64,000 nt of DNA from Streptosporangium lutulentum (lineage in GTDB: Bacteria; Actinomycetota; Actinomycetes; Streptosporangiales; Streptosporangiaceae). The stretch spans positions 2,170,001 through 2,234,000 of the forward strand of contig NZ_JAUSQU010000001.1 in NCBI RefSeq assembly GCF_030811455.1. Reading direction: 5' to 3'. Made by a program: the position numbers and the translations under genes. This document shows, piece after piece, positions 36,562 to 44,581 of this stretch. Every line of letters begins with the position of its first letter. The stretch's first letter is position 1. Under the pieces are notes generated by a model. It saw nothing but the letters and a program-made list of their open reading frames with translations. It searched no databases and was not told the origin of the DNA.

Positions 36562-37334
36562 ACAGCGTCCCGGTCGTCCCGGTCGTCACTGCCAGCGGCG
36601 TGCGCATGAGCTACGGGGACACCCAGGTGCTCAACGGCGTCGACTTCAGCGTCGCTCCCGGCGAGGTGAGCTGCGTCATCGGCCCGTCCGGGTCGGGCAA
36701 GTCGACGTTCCTGCGCTGCGTGAACGGGCTGGAGCCGGTGCTCGGCGGCAGCCTGCGGGTCCTGGGTGAGGAGGTCGGCTACGACCTGCGCGACGGCAAG
36801 TACCACCCCTGGTCGCCCAAGCGGTTCGCGGCCTTCCGCACGAAGATCGGCATGGTGTTCCAGCGGTTCAACCTGTTCGCCCACCAGACCGCGCTGGAGA
36901 ACGTCGCCTGCGCGCCGGTCCACGTCACCGGCGTCTCCGCCGCCCAGGCGCGCGAGACGGCCATGGAACACCTCGACCAGGTCGGGCTCGCCGACCACAT
37001 GCACAAGCGGCCGCACCAGCTGTCCGGCGGTCAGCAGCAGCGGGTGGCGATCGCCAGGGCGCTGGCCATGAATCCGACGCTCATGCTCTTCGACGAGCCG
37101 ACCTCCGCGCTGGACCCGGAACTCGTCGACGAGGTGCTCGAAGTGATGAAGAGACTCGCCCGCGAGGGGATGACCATGATCGTGGTGACACACGAGATCG
37201 GATTCGCCCGCGAGGTCGGTGACACGCTGACGTTCTTCGACGAAGGCGTGGTGGTCGAGCAGGGCACTCCCGGCGAACTGCTGACCAACACCCGGCAGGC
37301 CCGCACGAAGGCGTTCCTGTCCAGCGTGCTCTGA
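36558..37334 (+). CDS. Polar amino acid ABC transporter ATP-binding protein
   Basis: 258 residues. Walker [14 protein letters not shown]-loop [18 protein letters not shown], signature [15 protein letters not shown], Walker [21 protein letters not shown] and H-loop [12 protein letters not shown] are all clear. NLFxHxTxLENV is typical of GlnQ/HisP-type ATPases. It completes the importer of this cluster. Confidence 0.95.
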   Translation: MNSVPVVPVVTASGVRMSYGDTQVLNGVDFSVAPGEVSCVIGPSGSGKSTFLRCVNGLEPVLGGSLRVLGEEVGYDLRDGKYHPWSPKRFAAFRTKIGMVFQRFNLFAHQTALENVACAPVHVTGVSAAQARETAMEHLDQVGLADHMHKRPHQLSGGQQQRVAIARALAMNPTLMLFDEPTSALDPELVDEVLEVMKRLAREGMTMIVVTHEIGFAREVGDTLTFFDEGVVVEQGTPGELLTNTRQARTKAFLSSVL

Positions 37335-37454
37335 CCCGGCCGGCCGGCGGGCCGATCTTCGCCGAACCGTGCGCGGGCCGGTGCCGGGTGGCATGCACGC
37401 GATCGGGTGGCGCTCAGGTCGCGCAGGGTGACCCGCGACCGCTCCACCGGGGGG

Positions 37455-37500
37455 TGCCCGCCGGCACATCGGGGCCGGCGGGCGTGTTGTATGTTCTTCT
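37455..37500 (+). terminator. GC hairpin with T-rich tail
   Basis: GCCCGCCGGC (37456-37465) pairs with GCCGGCGGGC (37474-37483) across 8 bases, followed by GTGTTGTATGTTCTTCTCC. It ends the transporter transcript, so the aminotransferase gene probably has its own promoter. Confidence 0.7.
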
Positions 37501-37646
37501 CCTTCGCTGTGTCCTCTTGGAGTCTTTTTGACCAGGCAGTTCTTCTCCTCGACAGCCCGCCTGAGCGGTGATCCGTCGCGTGCCGTCGTCTCCGGGGCCG
37601 CCCGGTGGCCGCTCACCCGCTCCACGCCCGAGCCGTCGGCGGCCTC

Positions 37647-38780
37647 GTGACCGATCACCTGCCCGCCACCCGGGCCGCCGGCGACCTGGCCGGGTACGTC
37701 GCCCACTGTGACGAGCCCGCCGGCTACCTCGATTTCGCCCACGTCGGGCCTCCGCTGCGCGCGGCCGTCGACGCCCGGCACGCGGCCCTGCGGGTCACGG
37801 GCACCTCCGACCCGGTGAGACCCCTGGAGAAGATCAGGGAGGAGGCCCGCCGGAGAGCCGTCGCCGTGATCGGCGGTGACGTCGAGGTGACGTTCGAGGC
37901 GTCCACCACGGCGGGACTGTTCGCCGTGGCGTTCGGCCTGGCAGGCTCCGGCACGCTGCTCGTGCCCGAGGGCGAGTTCCCCGCCAACGCCGTACCGTGG
38001 CTCCGGGCGGCCGCGCGCGGCGGCCCCGCCGTACGGCGGGTGCCCCGGGACACCGAGCGGATCACCGCCGGGGCACTGCGGTCGGCGCTCACCCCCGACG
38101 TCGCCGGGCTGACCGTGAGCGCGGTCGACTACCGGACCGGATGGAAGGCCCCCCTCGCCGAGCTACGTGAGGTGCTCGGTCCCGACCGCCTGCTCGTCGT
38201 CGACGCCATCCAGGGCTTCGGGATCACCGAGCTGGACCTGGACGCCGCGGACGTGGTGGTGGCCGGCGGCCAGAAGTGGCTGCGCTCCGGGTGGGGCGCG
38301 GCGATCCTCGGGGTGCGGCCCCGCGCGCTGAAACTGATCGCGCCCGACCTCGGTGGCTGGACGGGCCTGGCCGACCCTTACGAGGGGAGCGCCGGAACCG
38401 AGCTGGGCGCACCGGCCAAGGGGCCGGACCGGCTCCTGACGACGAACACCGACCTGGAGGCGATCGCCGGTCTGAACGCCTCCCTCGGGCTGGTCGTCGA
38501 GGCCGGTACGGCACGACTGTCCGACAGGCTCGGGCAGGTCGTCGCCGTGCTGCTCGACGTGCTGCGTCACCGCGGGGCGGAAATCCTCGGAGACGACTGG
38601 CCGGCGTCGCGACGGGCGGGGATCGTGTCCTTCCGGCTGCCCGGTGAGGATCCGGAGGCCACGCTGGCCCGGCTGTCCGCGGGCGGGGTGACCGCGTCCG
38701 TCCGCGCCGGGCGGGTACGGCTCTCGCCGCACGTCTCCACGACGGAGGAGAGCCTGCGCCGGTTCGCCGCCGCCCTCTGA
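37647..38780 (+). CDS. Class V aminotransferase-like PLP enzyme
   Basis: 377 residues from the GTG at 37647; a GTG at 37605 is also in frame, and neither has a clear ribosome binding site. The fold-type I PLP features are DVEVTFEASTTAGLFAVAFG, LLVVDAIQGFGITELDLDAA with the Asp that holds the PLP ring nitrogen, and VVAGGQKWLRSGWGAAIL with the Schiff-base Lys. The set resembles the NifS/kynureninase-like class V group, including isopenicillin N epimerase relatives. Its likely substrate is whatever amino compound the upstream importer and amidohydrolase supply. Confidence 0.85.
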   Translation: MTDHLPATRAAGDLAGYVAHCDEPAGYLDFAHVGPPLRAAVDARHAALRVTGTSDPVRPLEKIREEARRRAVAVIGGDVEVTFEASTTAGLFAVAFGLAGSGTLLVPEGEFPANAVPWLRAAARGGPAVRRVPRDTERITAGALRSALTPDVAGLTVSAVDYRTGWKAPLAELREVLGPDRLLVVDAIQGFGITELDLDAADVVVAGGQKWLRSGWGAAILGVRPRALKLIAPDLGGWTGLADPYEGSAGTELGAPAKGPDRLLTTNTDLEAIAGLNASLGLVVEAGTARLSDRLGQVVAVLLDVLRHRGAEILGDDWPASRRAGIVSFRLPGEDPEATLARLSAGGVTASVRAGRVRLSPHVSTTEESLRRFAAAL

Positions 38781-38790
38781 GGCGAGGTGG

Positions 38791-38826
38791 TCTTGACATC
38801 CACGCCGCCCTGAAGGACGGCGATTC
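38791..38826. mobile_element. Relic of an IS200/IS605-type end hairpin
   Basis: TCTTGACATCCACGCCGCCC, then TGAAGGACGGCGATTCC, closely resembles the conserved right end of TnpB-carrying elements (CTTGACATCC, a GCCCTGAAGGGC-type hairpin, GGATTCC). Here the stem is 38803-38822 with one mismatch. No transposase or TnpB gene is nearby. The match is from memory of such ends. Confidence 0.45.
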
Positions 38827-38856
38827 CGGTCTGCCGCGCATGCGACTCCCGGCGGG

Positions 38857-40872
38857 TCACCGCGCCCGGCGGGAGCGGACCGCGGTGCCGTCGTGGGCGA
38901 GGGCGGCGGCGAGGTCGTCGAGGTGCCGGGAGACCGGCCCCAGGGTGATCAGACCGCTGCCCGCCCCGGCCAGCTCCGCCGCCGCGGGAGTGAGCTCTCG
39001 GTGCGCGCGTTCCATCGCCTCCCGGTCGCCGACGGCGATCGCGGCCCGCGCGGTGAGACACCATAGGGCCTCGAACAGCAGGTCGCGGGGCGGGTCGGGG
39101 ACGTCGCGCAGCGCCGCGGCGGCCTCGGCGGGGAGGTCGCGCGCCAGCAGCACCAGGGGGCGGGCCCAGGGCTCGTAGGGGCCCCAGTCGGTGAGCTCGT
39201 CGGTGAGCTCGTCGGCGGGGGCGGGCGGTGCGTACCGCAGGCGCAGGCACAGCAGTGCGAGAGGCAGCAGGCCGTGCTCCAGTCCGGGCATGCCGGCGCC
39301 GTCCAGCCGCGTGGCGGCGTCCCGGTAGGCCGCCTCGACCTCGGCCGCTGGTGCCCGCTCGGTCGCGGCGAGCCGCAGCGCCCGGTACCACCGGGTGAAC
39401 ACGCCTACCAGCGGGTGTTCGTGGCGCTCGGCCAGTCGATCCGCGGCGGCCGCGTGCCGGTCGGCTTCGGGGAAGTCCGCGAGCGCGCCGCGGGCCTGAA
39501 GGCGGATGAGATGTCCGAGCACCTGGAAGGTCACCAGGTCGTGTCTGGTGGACAGGGCGATCAGCTCGGCGCCGATCCGGTCGCGGTGCGGGGCCAGGCC
39601 CGCGCGGTGGAAGGTCTGCATGAACACGCCGTTGAGGGCGAACGCCAGCAGCGCGGGGTCGTCCAGGCGGCGGGCGATCTCCTCGGCCTGTCGGGCGGCC
39701 TGGGGTCCGCGGGCGGAGCGGGTGCCGCGCGACTCCACGGCGATCGTGGCCAGCAGGCCGGCCCGCGCCGCCTCGTGCGTGCCGGGCGGGACGGCGGCCA
39801 GGGTGCGTTCGGCCGCCGCCACGATGCGCGCCGCCTGCGGCGGGTCGTCCGAGCGGGTCCAGATCGCCGGGACGTCGTAGGCGCCGATCACCCGGGCGGT
39901 CAGCTCCACGTCGCCCAGTTCCTCGGCCGCGGCGATGGCCGCCAAACGGTGCGGGCGGACGGCCTCCAGCCCGGCGCCTCCGGTCACCGCGAGGCTGCGC
40001 AGCAGGCCCACCGCCGACTCCAGCCGGGCCCGGGGGCCGGACGTCACGGTGCGGTCGTAGACGGCCGCCGCCTGCGTCCACACCTGGGCCGCCGCCCCGT
40101 CCGGCCCGGACGCGAGGTCGAGGTGGCCGGCGTGGTTGAGGATGTCGGCCTCCAGGCGGCGAAGGGGCGGGCCCGGGTCCACCCCCAGCTCCTGGACCAG
40201 CAGGGTCCGTGCCCGGCGCAGGACGGCGAGGGCGTCGCCCTGGCGGCCGGTGCGGTACAGAGCGAGAGCCAGCAGCCGCCAGGCGTCCTCTCGCCAGGGG
40301 TGCTCGGCCACGTGCGCGTCCAGATCGGGCACCGCCTCGGCGGCCAGCCCGAGGGCCAGCCGGGTCTCCGCCTGACGTTCGACGGCGTGCAGCCGCAGTT
40401 CGGCCAGGCGGGAGCTCTCCGTGCGGGCCCAGGGCTGGTCGGCGAACTCGGCGTAGGCGGGCCCGCGCCACCACTCCAGCGCCTCGGCCAGCCGGGCCAG
40501 GCCGTCCCTGGGAGGCAGCGTCGCGGCGGCGGACACCGCCCGTTCGAAGCGCCAGGCGTCCACCGCGCCCGGATCGGCGCGCAGCGCGTACCCCGGTCCC
40601 TCGGTGACCAGCAGCCGGGCCGGGGTCCGTGGTGGACGCCCGGGTTCCAGCGCGCGGCGCAGCGCGGCCACGAAGGTGCGAACCGCGCCCACCGCCCCGG
40701 GGAGCGGGTCGGTCCACAGGTCGTCGACCAGGGCGGTGACCGGGACGACGCGGCGGCGGGCGATGATCAGCCGGGCCAGCACCGCACGGTGCCGCGGCCC
40801 CTTCAGGGCGAGCGCGTCCCCGTTGCCGTCCCAGGCCGTCACCGGCCCCAGCACCCCGAACACGACCCGCAT
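38857..40872 (-). CDS. SARP-type transcriptional activator (AfsR/DnrI-like, BTAD)
   Basis: 671 residues from the ATG at 40872; an ATG at 40896 is also possible. The N-terminus MRVVFGVLGPVTAWDGNGDA followed by GPRHRAVLARLIIARRRVVP is the OmpR-like winged helix of SARPs. The bacterial transcriptional activation domain follows (VDAWRFERAVSAAATLP, AVERQAETRLALGLAAEAVP, DALAVLRRARTLLVQELGVD). The C-terminal 400 residues are helical TPR-like without the NB-ARC ATPase of AfsR. SARPs activate secondary metabolism or neighbouring genes. The divergent hydrolase gene is the nearest target. Confidence 0.9.
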   Translation of the reverse strand: MRVVFGVLGPVTAWDGNGDALALKGPRHRAVLARLIIARRRVVPVTALVDDLWTDPLPGAVGAVRTFVAALRRALEPGRPPRTPARLLVTEGPGYALRADPGAVDAWRFERAVSAAATLPPRDGLARLAEALEWWRGPAYAEFADQPWARTESSRLAELRLHAVERQAETRLALGLAAEAVPDLDAHVAEHPWREDAWRLLALALYRTGRQGDALAVLRRARTLLVQELGVDPGPPLRRLEADILNHAGHLDLASGPDGAAAQVWTQAAAVYDRTVTSGPRARLESAVGLLRSLAVTGGAGLEAVRPHRLAAIAAAEELGDVELTARVIGAYDVPAIWTRSDDPPQAARIVAAAERTLAAVPPGTHEAARAGLLATIAVESRGTRSARGPQAARQAEEIARRLDDPALLAFALNGVFMQTFHRAGLAPHRDRIGAELIALSTRHDLVTFQVLGHLIRLQARGALADFPEADRHAAAADRLAERHEHPLVGVFTRWYRALRLAATERAPAAEVEAAYRDAATRLDGAGMPGLEHGLLPLALLCLRLRYAPPAPADELTDELTDWGPYEPWARPLVLLARDLPAEAAAALRDVPDPPRDLLFEALWCLTARAAIAVGDREAMERAHRELTPAAAELAGAGSGLITLGPVSRHLDDLAAALAHDGTAVRSRRAR

Positions 40873-40985
40873 CCCTTGACCGTCCTTTCCGGACATCGCC
40901 CCTGGCCACGGTAGCGCGCTGACCGGATGCTCATTCGCGCCCGGCAGGCTGGAGGAATCCAGTCACCTACGGAAAGAGCGAGATC

Positions 40986-41864
40986 ATGGCGCCTGTCATC
41001 GCCGGCTTCGACTACCGGCGCGTCCCCGTCGCCGACGGCGTTCTCCTGAACGCGGCCGTCGCGGGGGAGGGGAGTCCGATCGTGCTGCTGCACGGCTTCC
41101 CCCAGACCCACCTGATGTGGCGGCACGTCGCCGCCGACCTGGCGGCCGATCACACCGTGATCTGCCCCGACCTGCGCGGTTACGGCGCCAGCGACAAGCC
41201 GGCCGAGACCGACGGCACCACCTACTCCAAGCGCACGATGGCCGCCGACATCGTCGCCCTGGCCCGCGCGCTGGGGCATGAGCGCTTCGCGCTGGCCGGG
41301 CACGACCGCGGTGCCCTGGTCGCCTTCCGCGCCGGCCTGGACCATCCCGAGACGATCACCCACCTGGCGAGCCTCGACGTGCTGCCCACGGCGGACATGT
41401 GGGAGGTGATGCACGGCACCACCGCCGCCGTCGGCTTCCACCTCTACCTGATGGCACAGCCTCCGGGCCTGCCCGAGCAGATGATCGCCGCCAGCGCGGA
41501 CGCCTTCTTCGGTCACTTCCTCGACATCTGGGCCAATGATCGGGAGGCGATCCCCGCCGAGATCCGCGCCGCCTACCTGGACGCCTCCCGCGCGGCCGTC
41601 ACCTCGATCGTGGCGGACTACCGCGCCTCCGCCGGCATCGACGTCGACCACGACCGGGCCGACCGCGCCGCCGGAAACCGGCTGCGGATGCCGGTCACCG
41701 TACTCCAGCAGGACTGGGGCGCGGCCCTCGGCTTCGACGCGGCGGCGCTGTGGGGCGCCTGGGCACCCGACCTGCGGCACGTCCCCGTCACCTTCGGCCA
41801 CTTCATGGCCGAAGAGGCCCCCGCCGACGTCGCCAAGGCCCTTCGGGATCTCCTCTCCCGCTGA
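40986..41864 (+). CDS. Alpha/beta hydrolase of the haloacetate dehalogenase/epoxide hydrolase group
   Basis: 292 residues. HGFPQTHLMWRHVA is the oxyanion region, CPDLRGYGASDKP follows, and the nucleophile elbow is ALAGHDRGALVAFR, with Asp instead of Ser. This is the form found in haloalkane and fluoroacetate dehalogenases and epoxide hydrolases. The general-base His is in FGHFMAEEAP. Arg residues after RG and DRG fit carboxylate binding in the haloacetate group. Cytoplasmic. The divergent SARP gene may control it. Confidence 0.88.
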   Translation: MAPVIAGFDYRRVPVADGVLLNAAVAGEGSPIVLLHGFPQTHLMWRHVAADLAADHTVICPDLRGYGASDKPAETDGTTYSKRTMAADIVALARALGHERFALAGHDRGALVAFRAGLDHPETITHLASLDVLPTADMWEVMHGTTAAVGFHLYLMAQPPGLPEQMIAASADAFFGHFLDIWANDREAIPAEIRAAYLDASRAAVTSIVADYRASAGIDVDHDRADRAAGNRLRMPVTVLQQDWGAALGFDAAALWGAWAPDLRHVPVTFGHFMAEEAPADVAKALRDLLSR

Positions 41865-41935
41865 ACGGCCGAACCGGCCTCGGGGACGGTGCCCGACGGG
41901 GCGCCCGCCCGCAGCCTGTCATCTCGTGATCGGGA

Positions 41936-41966
41936 GGCCCGGAACCCGGTGGGCGGGTTCCGGGCC
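41936..41966. terminator. Bidirectional hairpin between convergent genes
   Basis: GGCCCGGAACCC (41936-41947) pairs perfectly with GGGTTCCGGGCC (41955-41966) across 7 bases, between the ends of the hydrolase and ABC-F genes. Confidence 0.75.
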
Positions 41967-41976
41967 CTGAGGTGTC

Positions 41977-43614
41977 TCAGTCCCCGTCGGGCGCCCCCGT
42001 CTCCAGCAGCCGGCCGTCGGAGAGCCGCAGCCAGCGGTTCACCCCGATCTCCGCGAGGAACCGTTCGTCGTGGCTGACCACGACGAACGCGCCCTCGTAG
42101 GCGTTGAGCGCGCTCTCCAACTGGCCGACGCTGACCAGGTCGAGGTTGTTGGTCGGCTCGTCCAACAGCAGCAGCTGGGGCGCCGGCTCGGCGTACAGGA
42201 CGCAGGCCAGGGTGGCGCGCAGCCGCTCGCCGCCGGACAGCGCTTCGACCGGGAGGTGAACGCGGGAGCCCCGGAACAGGAAGCGGGCGAGGAGGTTCAT
42301 CCGCTCCGCCTCCGGCATCCCGGGCGCGAACGCGGTCAGGTTCTCCGCCACGGTACGGCCCGGATCCAGCAGGTCCAGCCGCTGGGACAGGTAGGCGACC
42401 CGGCCGTCGGCGCGCTTGGTCCCGCCGCCCTCCGGCGTCAGCTCGCCGTCGATCACACGCAGCAGGGTGGATTTTCCGGTGCCGTTGGGGCCGGTCAGGG
42501 CGATCCGCTCGGGCCCGCGGATCGCCAGGTCGGCGCCCTCCGCGGCGAAGATCGCCCGCTCACCGTAGCGGACCTGCATCCGCTCCCCGAGGAAGACCAC
42601 GCGTCCGGCCGGGACGTTGGTCGCGGGCAGCTCCAGCGAGATCCGCTGCTCGTCGCGCAGGGCCCGGCCCGCCTCGTCGAGCCGGGCCCTGGCGTCGCCG
42701 ACCCGTGCGGCGTGGGTCTCGTTCGCCTTCCCCGCCGACTCCTGGGCGCCCCGCTTCATCGTCCCGGCGAAGATCTTCGGCAGGCCGGCGTTCTTGAGAT
42801 TGCGGGCGGCGTTGCCGGCACGGCGCTCGGCCCGCTCGCGGGCCTGCTGCATCTCCCGCTTCTCCCGCTTGACCTCCTGCTCGGCGTTGCGGATGTTCTT
42901 CTCGGCGACCTCCCGCGCGGCGCGCACGGCCTCCTCGTAGGCGCTGAAGTTCCCGCCGTGGGACCGGACCTCGCCCCGGTCGAGTTCGGCGATGCGGTCC
43001 ATCCGGTCGAGCAGTGCCCGGTCGTGGCTGACCAGCAGCAGGCAGCCCTTCCAGTCTTCGAGCACGCCGTAGAGCGTGCGGCGCGCGTCGAGATCGAGGT
43101 TGTTGGTCGGTTCGTCGAGCAGCAGGACGTCGGGCTGCTTCAGCAGCTGTGCCGCCAGGCCGAGGGAGACGACCTGGCCGCCGCTGAGAGTGCTCAGGCG
43201 CCGGGTGAGGAGGACGTCCCCGAGGCCGAGCCGGTCCAGCTGGGCACGAGTGCGCTCCTCGATGTCCCAGTCGTTGCCGATCGTGGTGAAGTGCTCCTCG
43301 CGCGCGTCTCCGGACTCGATGGCGTCCAGCGCCCTGATCACCGGAGCGATTCCCAGGACCTCGGCCACGGTCAGGTGCCCGGCGAGGGGCAGGCTCTGCG
43401 GCAGGTAGCCGAGCACCCCTCTGACGGACACGGTCCCGCCGCCGGGCCGGTACTCGCCGGCGATCAGCTTGAGCAGGGTGCTCTTACCGGCGCCGTTCGG
43501 GGCGACAAGGCCCGTACGGCCGCCGCCCACGGTGAAGGACAGGTCCTGGAAGACCGGGGTGTCGTCAGGCCAGGAGAAGGAGAGGTTGGAACAGATGACG
43601 AACGCGTCGGACAT
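41977..43614 (-). CDS. ABC-F family ATPase
   Basis: 545 residues with two ATPase domains and no membrane segments. The first has Walker A VAPNGAGKSTLLKLI, signature LSGGQVVSLGLAAQLL and LLLDEPTNNLDLDARR. The second has TGPNGTGKSTLLRVI, ALSGGERLRATLACVLY and LLLDEPTNNLDLVSVGQ. The linker between them (about 210-310: RNAEQEVKREKREMQQARER) is charged and helical, as in ABC-F proteins that reach into the ribosome. Such proteins are translation factors or ribosome-protecting resistance proteins. The 9-codon leader upstream supports drug-sensing control and a resistance role. Confidence 0.93.
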   Translation of the reverse strand: MSDAFVICSNLSFSWPDDTPVFQDLSFTVGGGRTGLVAPNGAGKSTLLKLIAGEYRPGGGTVSVRGVLGYLPQSLPLAGHLTVAEVLGIAPVIRALDAIESGDAREEHFTTIGNDWDIEERTRAQLDRLGLGDVLLTRRLSTLSGGQVVSLGLAAQLLKQPDVLLLDEPTNNLDLDARRTLYGVLEDWKGCLLLVSHDRALLDRMDRIAELDRGEVRSHGGNFSAYEEAVRAAREVAEKNIRNAEQEVKREKREMQQARERAERRAGNAARNLKNAGLPKIFAGTMKRGAQESAGKANETHAARVGDARARLDEAGRALRDEQRISLELPATNVPAGRVVFLGERMQVRYGERAIFAAEGADLAIRGPERIALTGPNGTGKSTLLRVIDGELTPEGGGTKRADGRVAYLSQRLDLLDPGRTVAENLTAFAPGMPEAERMNLLARFLFRGSRVHLPVEALSGGERLRATLACVLYAEPAPQLLLLDEPTNNLDLVSVGQLESALNAYEGAFVVVSHDERFLAEIGVNRWLRLSDGRLLETGAPDGD

Positions 43615-43743
43615 GCGAAAGCCTTCGGGTGTGACGCGGGCATGCCAGGGGCCGCCCAGCGGGGAACGGGGGTCGGTGAAACGACAAAACGGCCACGGCG
43701 GCGGCGCTCCTACGCGCCTGCCGGTGACCGATCCCTTCCGGTA

Positions 43744-43773
43744 TCACCCGGAGATGTCGTCGTCCCCCACCAC
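43744..43773 (-). CDS. Putative 9-codon leader peptide of the ABC-F gene
   Basis: AAAGGAG (complement of 43781-43787) lies 7 bases before GTG at 43773. The frame reads M-V-G-D-D-D-I-S-G and stops at TGA (43744-43746), 130 bases before the ABC-F start. Short leaders before ABC-F resistance genes often stall ribosomes on the drug and release the downstream gene. The run of three Asp codons could slow translation. No expression evidence. Confidence 0.5.
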   Translation of the reverse strand: MVGDDDISG

Positions 43774-43808
43774 GTCTGGTCTCCTTTGTTCCCTGACACT
43801 CGCAATTC

Positions 43809-43836
43809 ACGATAGCAAAAGGAATCCTCCGCTCAA
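43809..43836 (-). promoter_or_regulatory. Candidate promoter of the leader/ABC-F transcript
   Basis: On the minus strand TTGAGC (43831-43836), 16-base spacer, TATCGT (43809-43814). Transcription would start near 43802, giving a leader of about 190 bases that includes the short frame. Confidence 0.45.
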
Positions 43837-44005
43837 GGACGAGTCTCGTGCCCCTCACAGGGCCGGGGCGGCGCCGCCGGCGAGCGGGGGCGCACCGGGC
43901 GGGGGCCGGCCCGGTCGTGCCTCGGCCGCATCGATCGCGGTCCGTCCCGTACCGTTCCGTGGCGGGCGAGGGACCGGCCGGGGAGAACGGGATTAGGATC
44001 GCACG

Positions 44006-44434
44006 ATGATCGTCACCTGGGAATCCGGGACTCCGGGTGTTCTGCGACTGCCCTCGGGCCGGCTGGTACGCGGTCGGGGACTGCGCCGGACGCCGCCGCC
44101 GGGTCCGGAACCGACCTTCGGCCTCTACCTGCTGGGCCATCGGCCACCGGAGGTCGGGTGGGAGAGCAGGTGGCTGCGCTGGCCCGACTTCTGGTTGCCG
44201 TCGGACCGGGCCGCGGCCGCGGAGGCGCTGCGCGAGGCGTGGGCGCGCGCCGAATCCGAGCGGGTGGAGATCGCCTGCTCGGGTGGCCGGGGGCGGACCG
44301 GAACCGCGCTGGCCTGCCTGGCGGTGCTCGACGGGGTGCCCGCGGCGGAGGCGGTCGGCTATGTCCGGCGGCACTACGCCCGGCAGGCCGTGGAGACCCC
44401 CTGGCAACGCCGGTTCGTGAGCCGTTTCCGGTAG
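44006..44434 (+). CDS. Protein-tyrosine-phosphatase-like protein
   Basis: 142 residues. The P-loop is VEIACSGGRGRTGTALACLAVL, matching CX5R with Cys at about residue 91 and Arg six residues later. A WPDFWLPSD loop before it takes the place of the general-acid WPD loop. After the P-loop AAEAVGYVRRHYARQAVETPWQ has the Q-loop-like end of these enzymes. The size is that of compact dual-specificity phosphatases. A phosphotyrosine or phosphoinositide substrate is possible. Confidence 0.85.
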   Translation: MIVTWESGTPGVLRLPSGRLVRGRGLRRTPPPGPEPTFGLYLLGHRPPEVGWESRWLRWPDFWLPSDRAAAAEALREAWARAESERVEIACSGGRGRTGTALACLAVLDGVPAAEAVGYVRRHYARQAVETPWQRRFVSRFR

Positions 44435-44516
44435 CTCGGCCCGGTGGCCTTCGGCGACCGGCCGTCCGGTACGGAGGCGTCACGGGGACCGGTTCGATCC
44501 GGAAGGCGCGTTTCCC

Positions 44517-44543
44517 TCCCCCCGGCGGGGTCCGCCGGGGGAG
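44517..44543. terminator. 12-bp GC hairpin between convergent genes
   Basis: CTCCCCCGGCGG (44517-44528) pairs with CCGCCGGGGGAG (44532-44543) across a 3-base loop, between the phosphatase and condensation-protein gene ends. Confidence 0.75.
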
Positions 44544-44581
44544 TGGCGCCTCGATCCCTCAGCCGAGGGAGGGGCGGTGGT

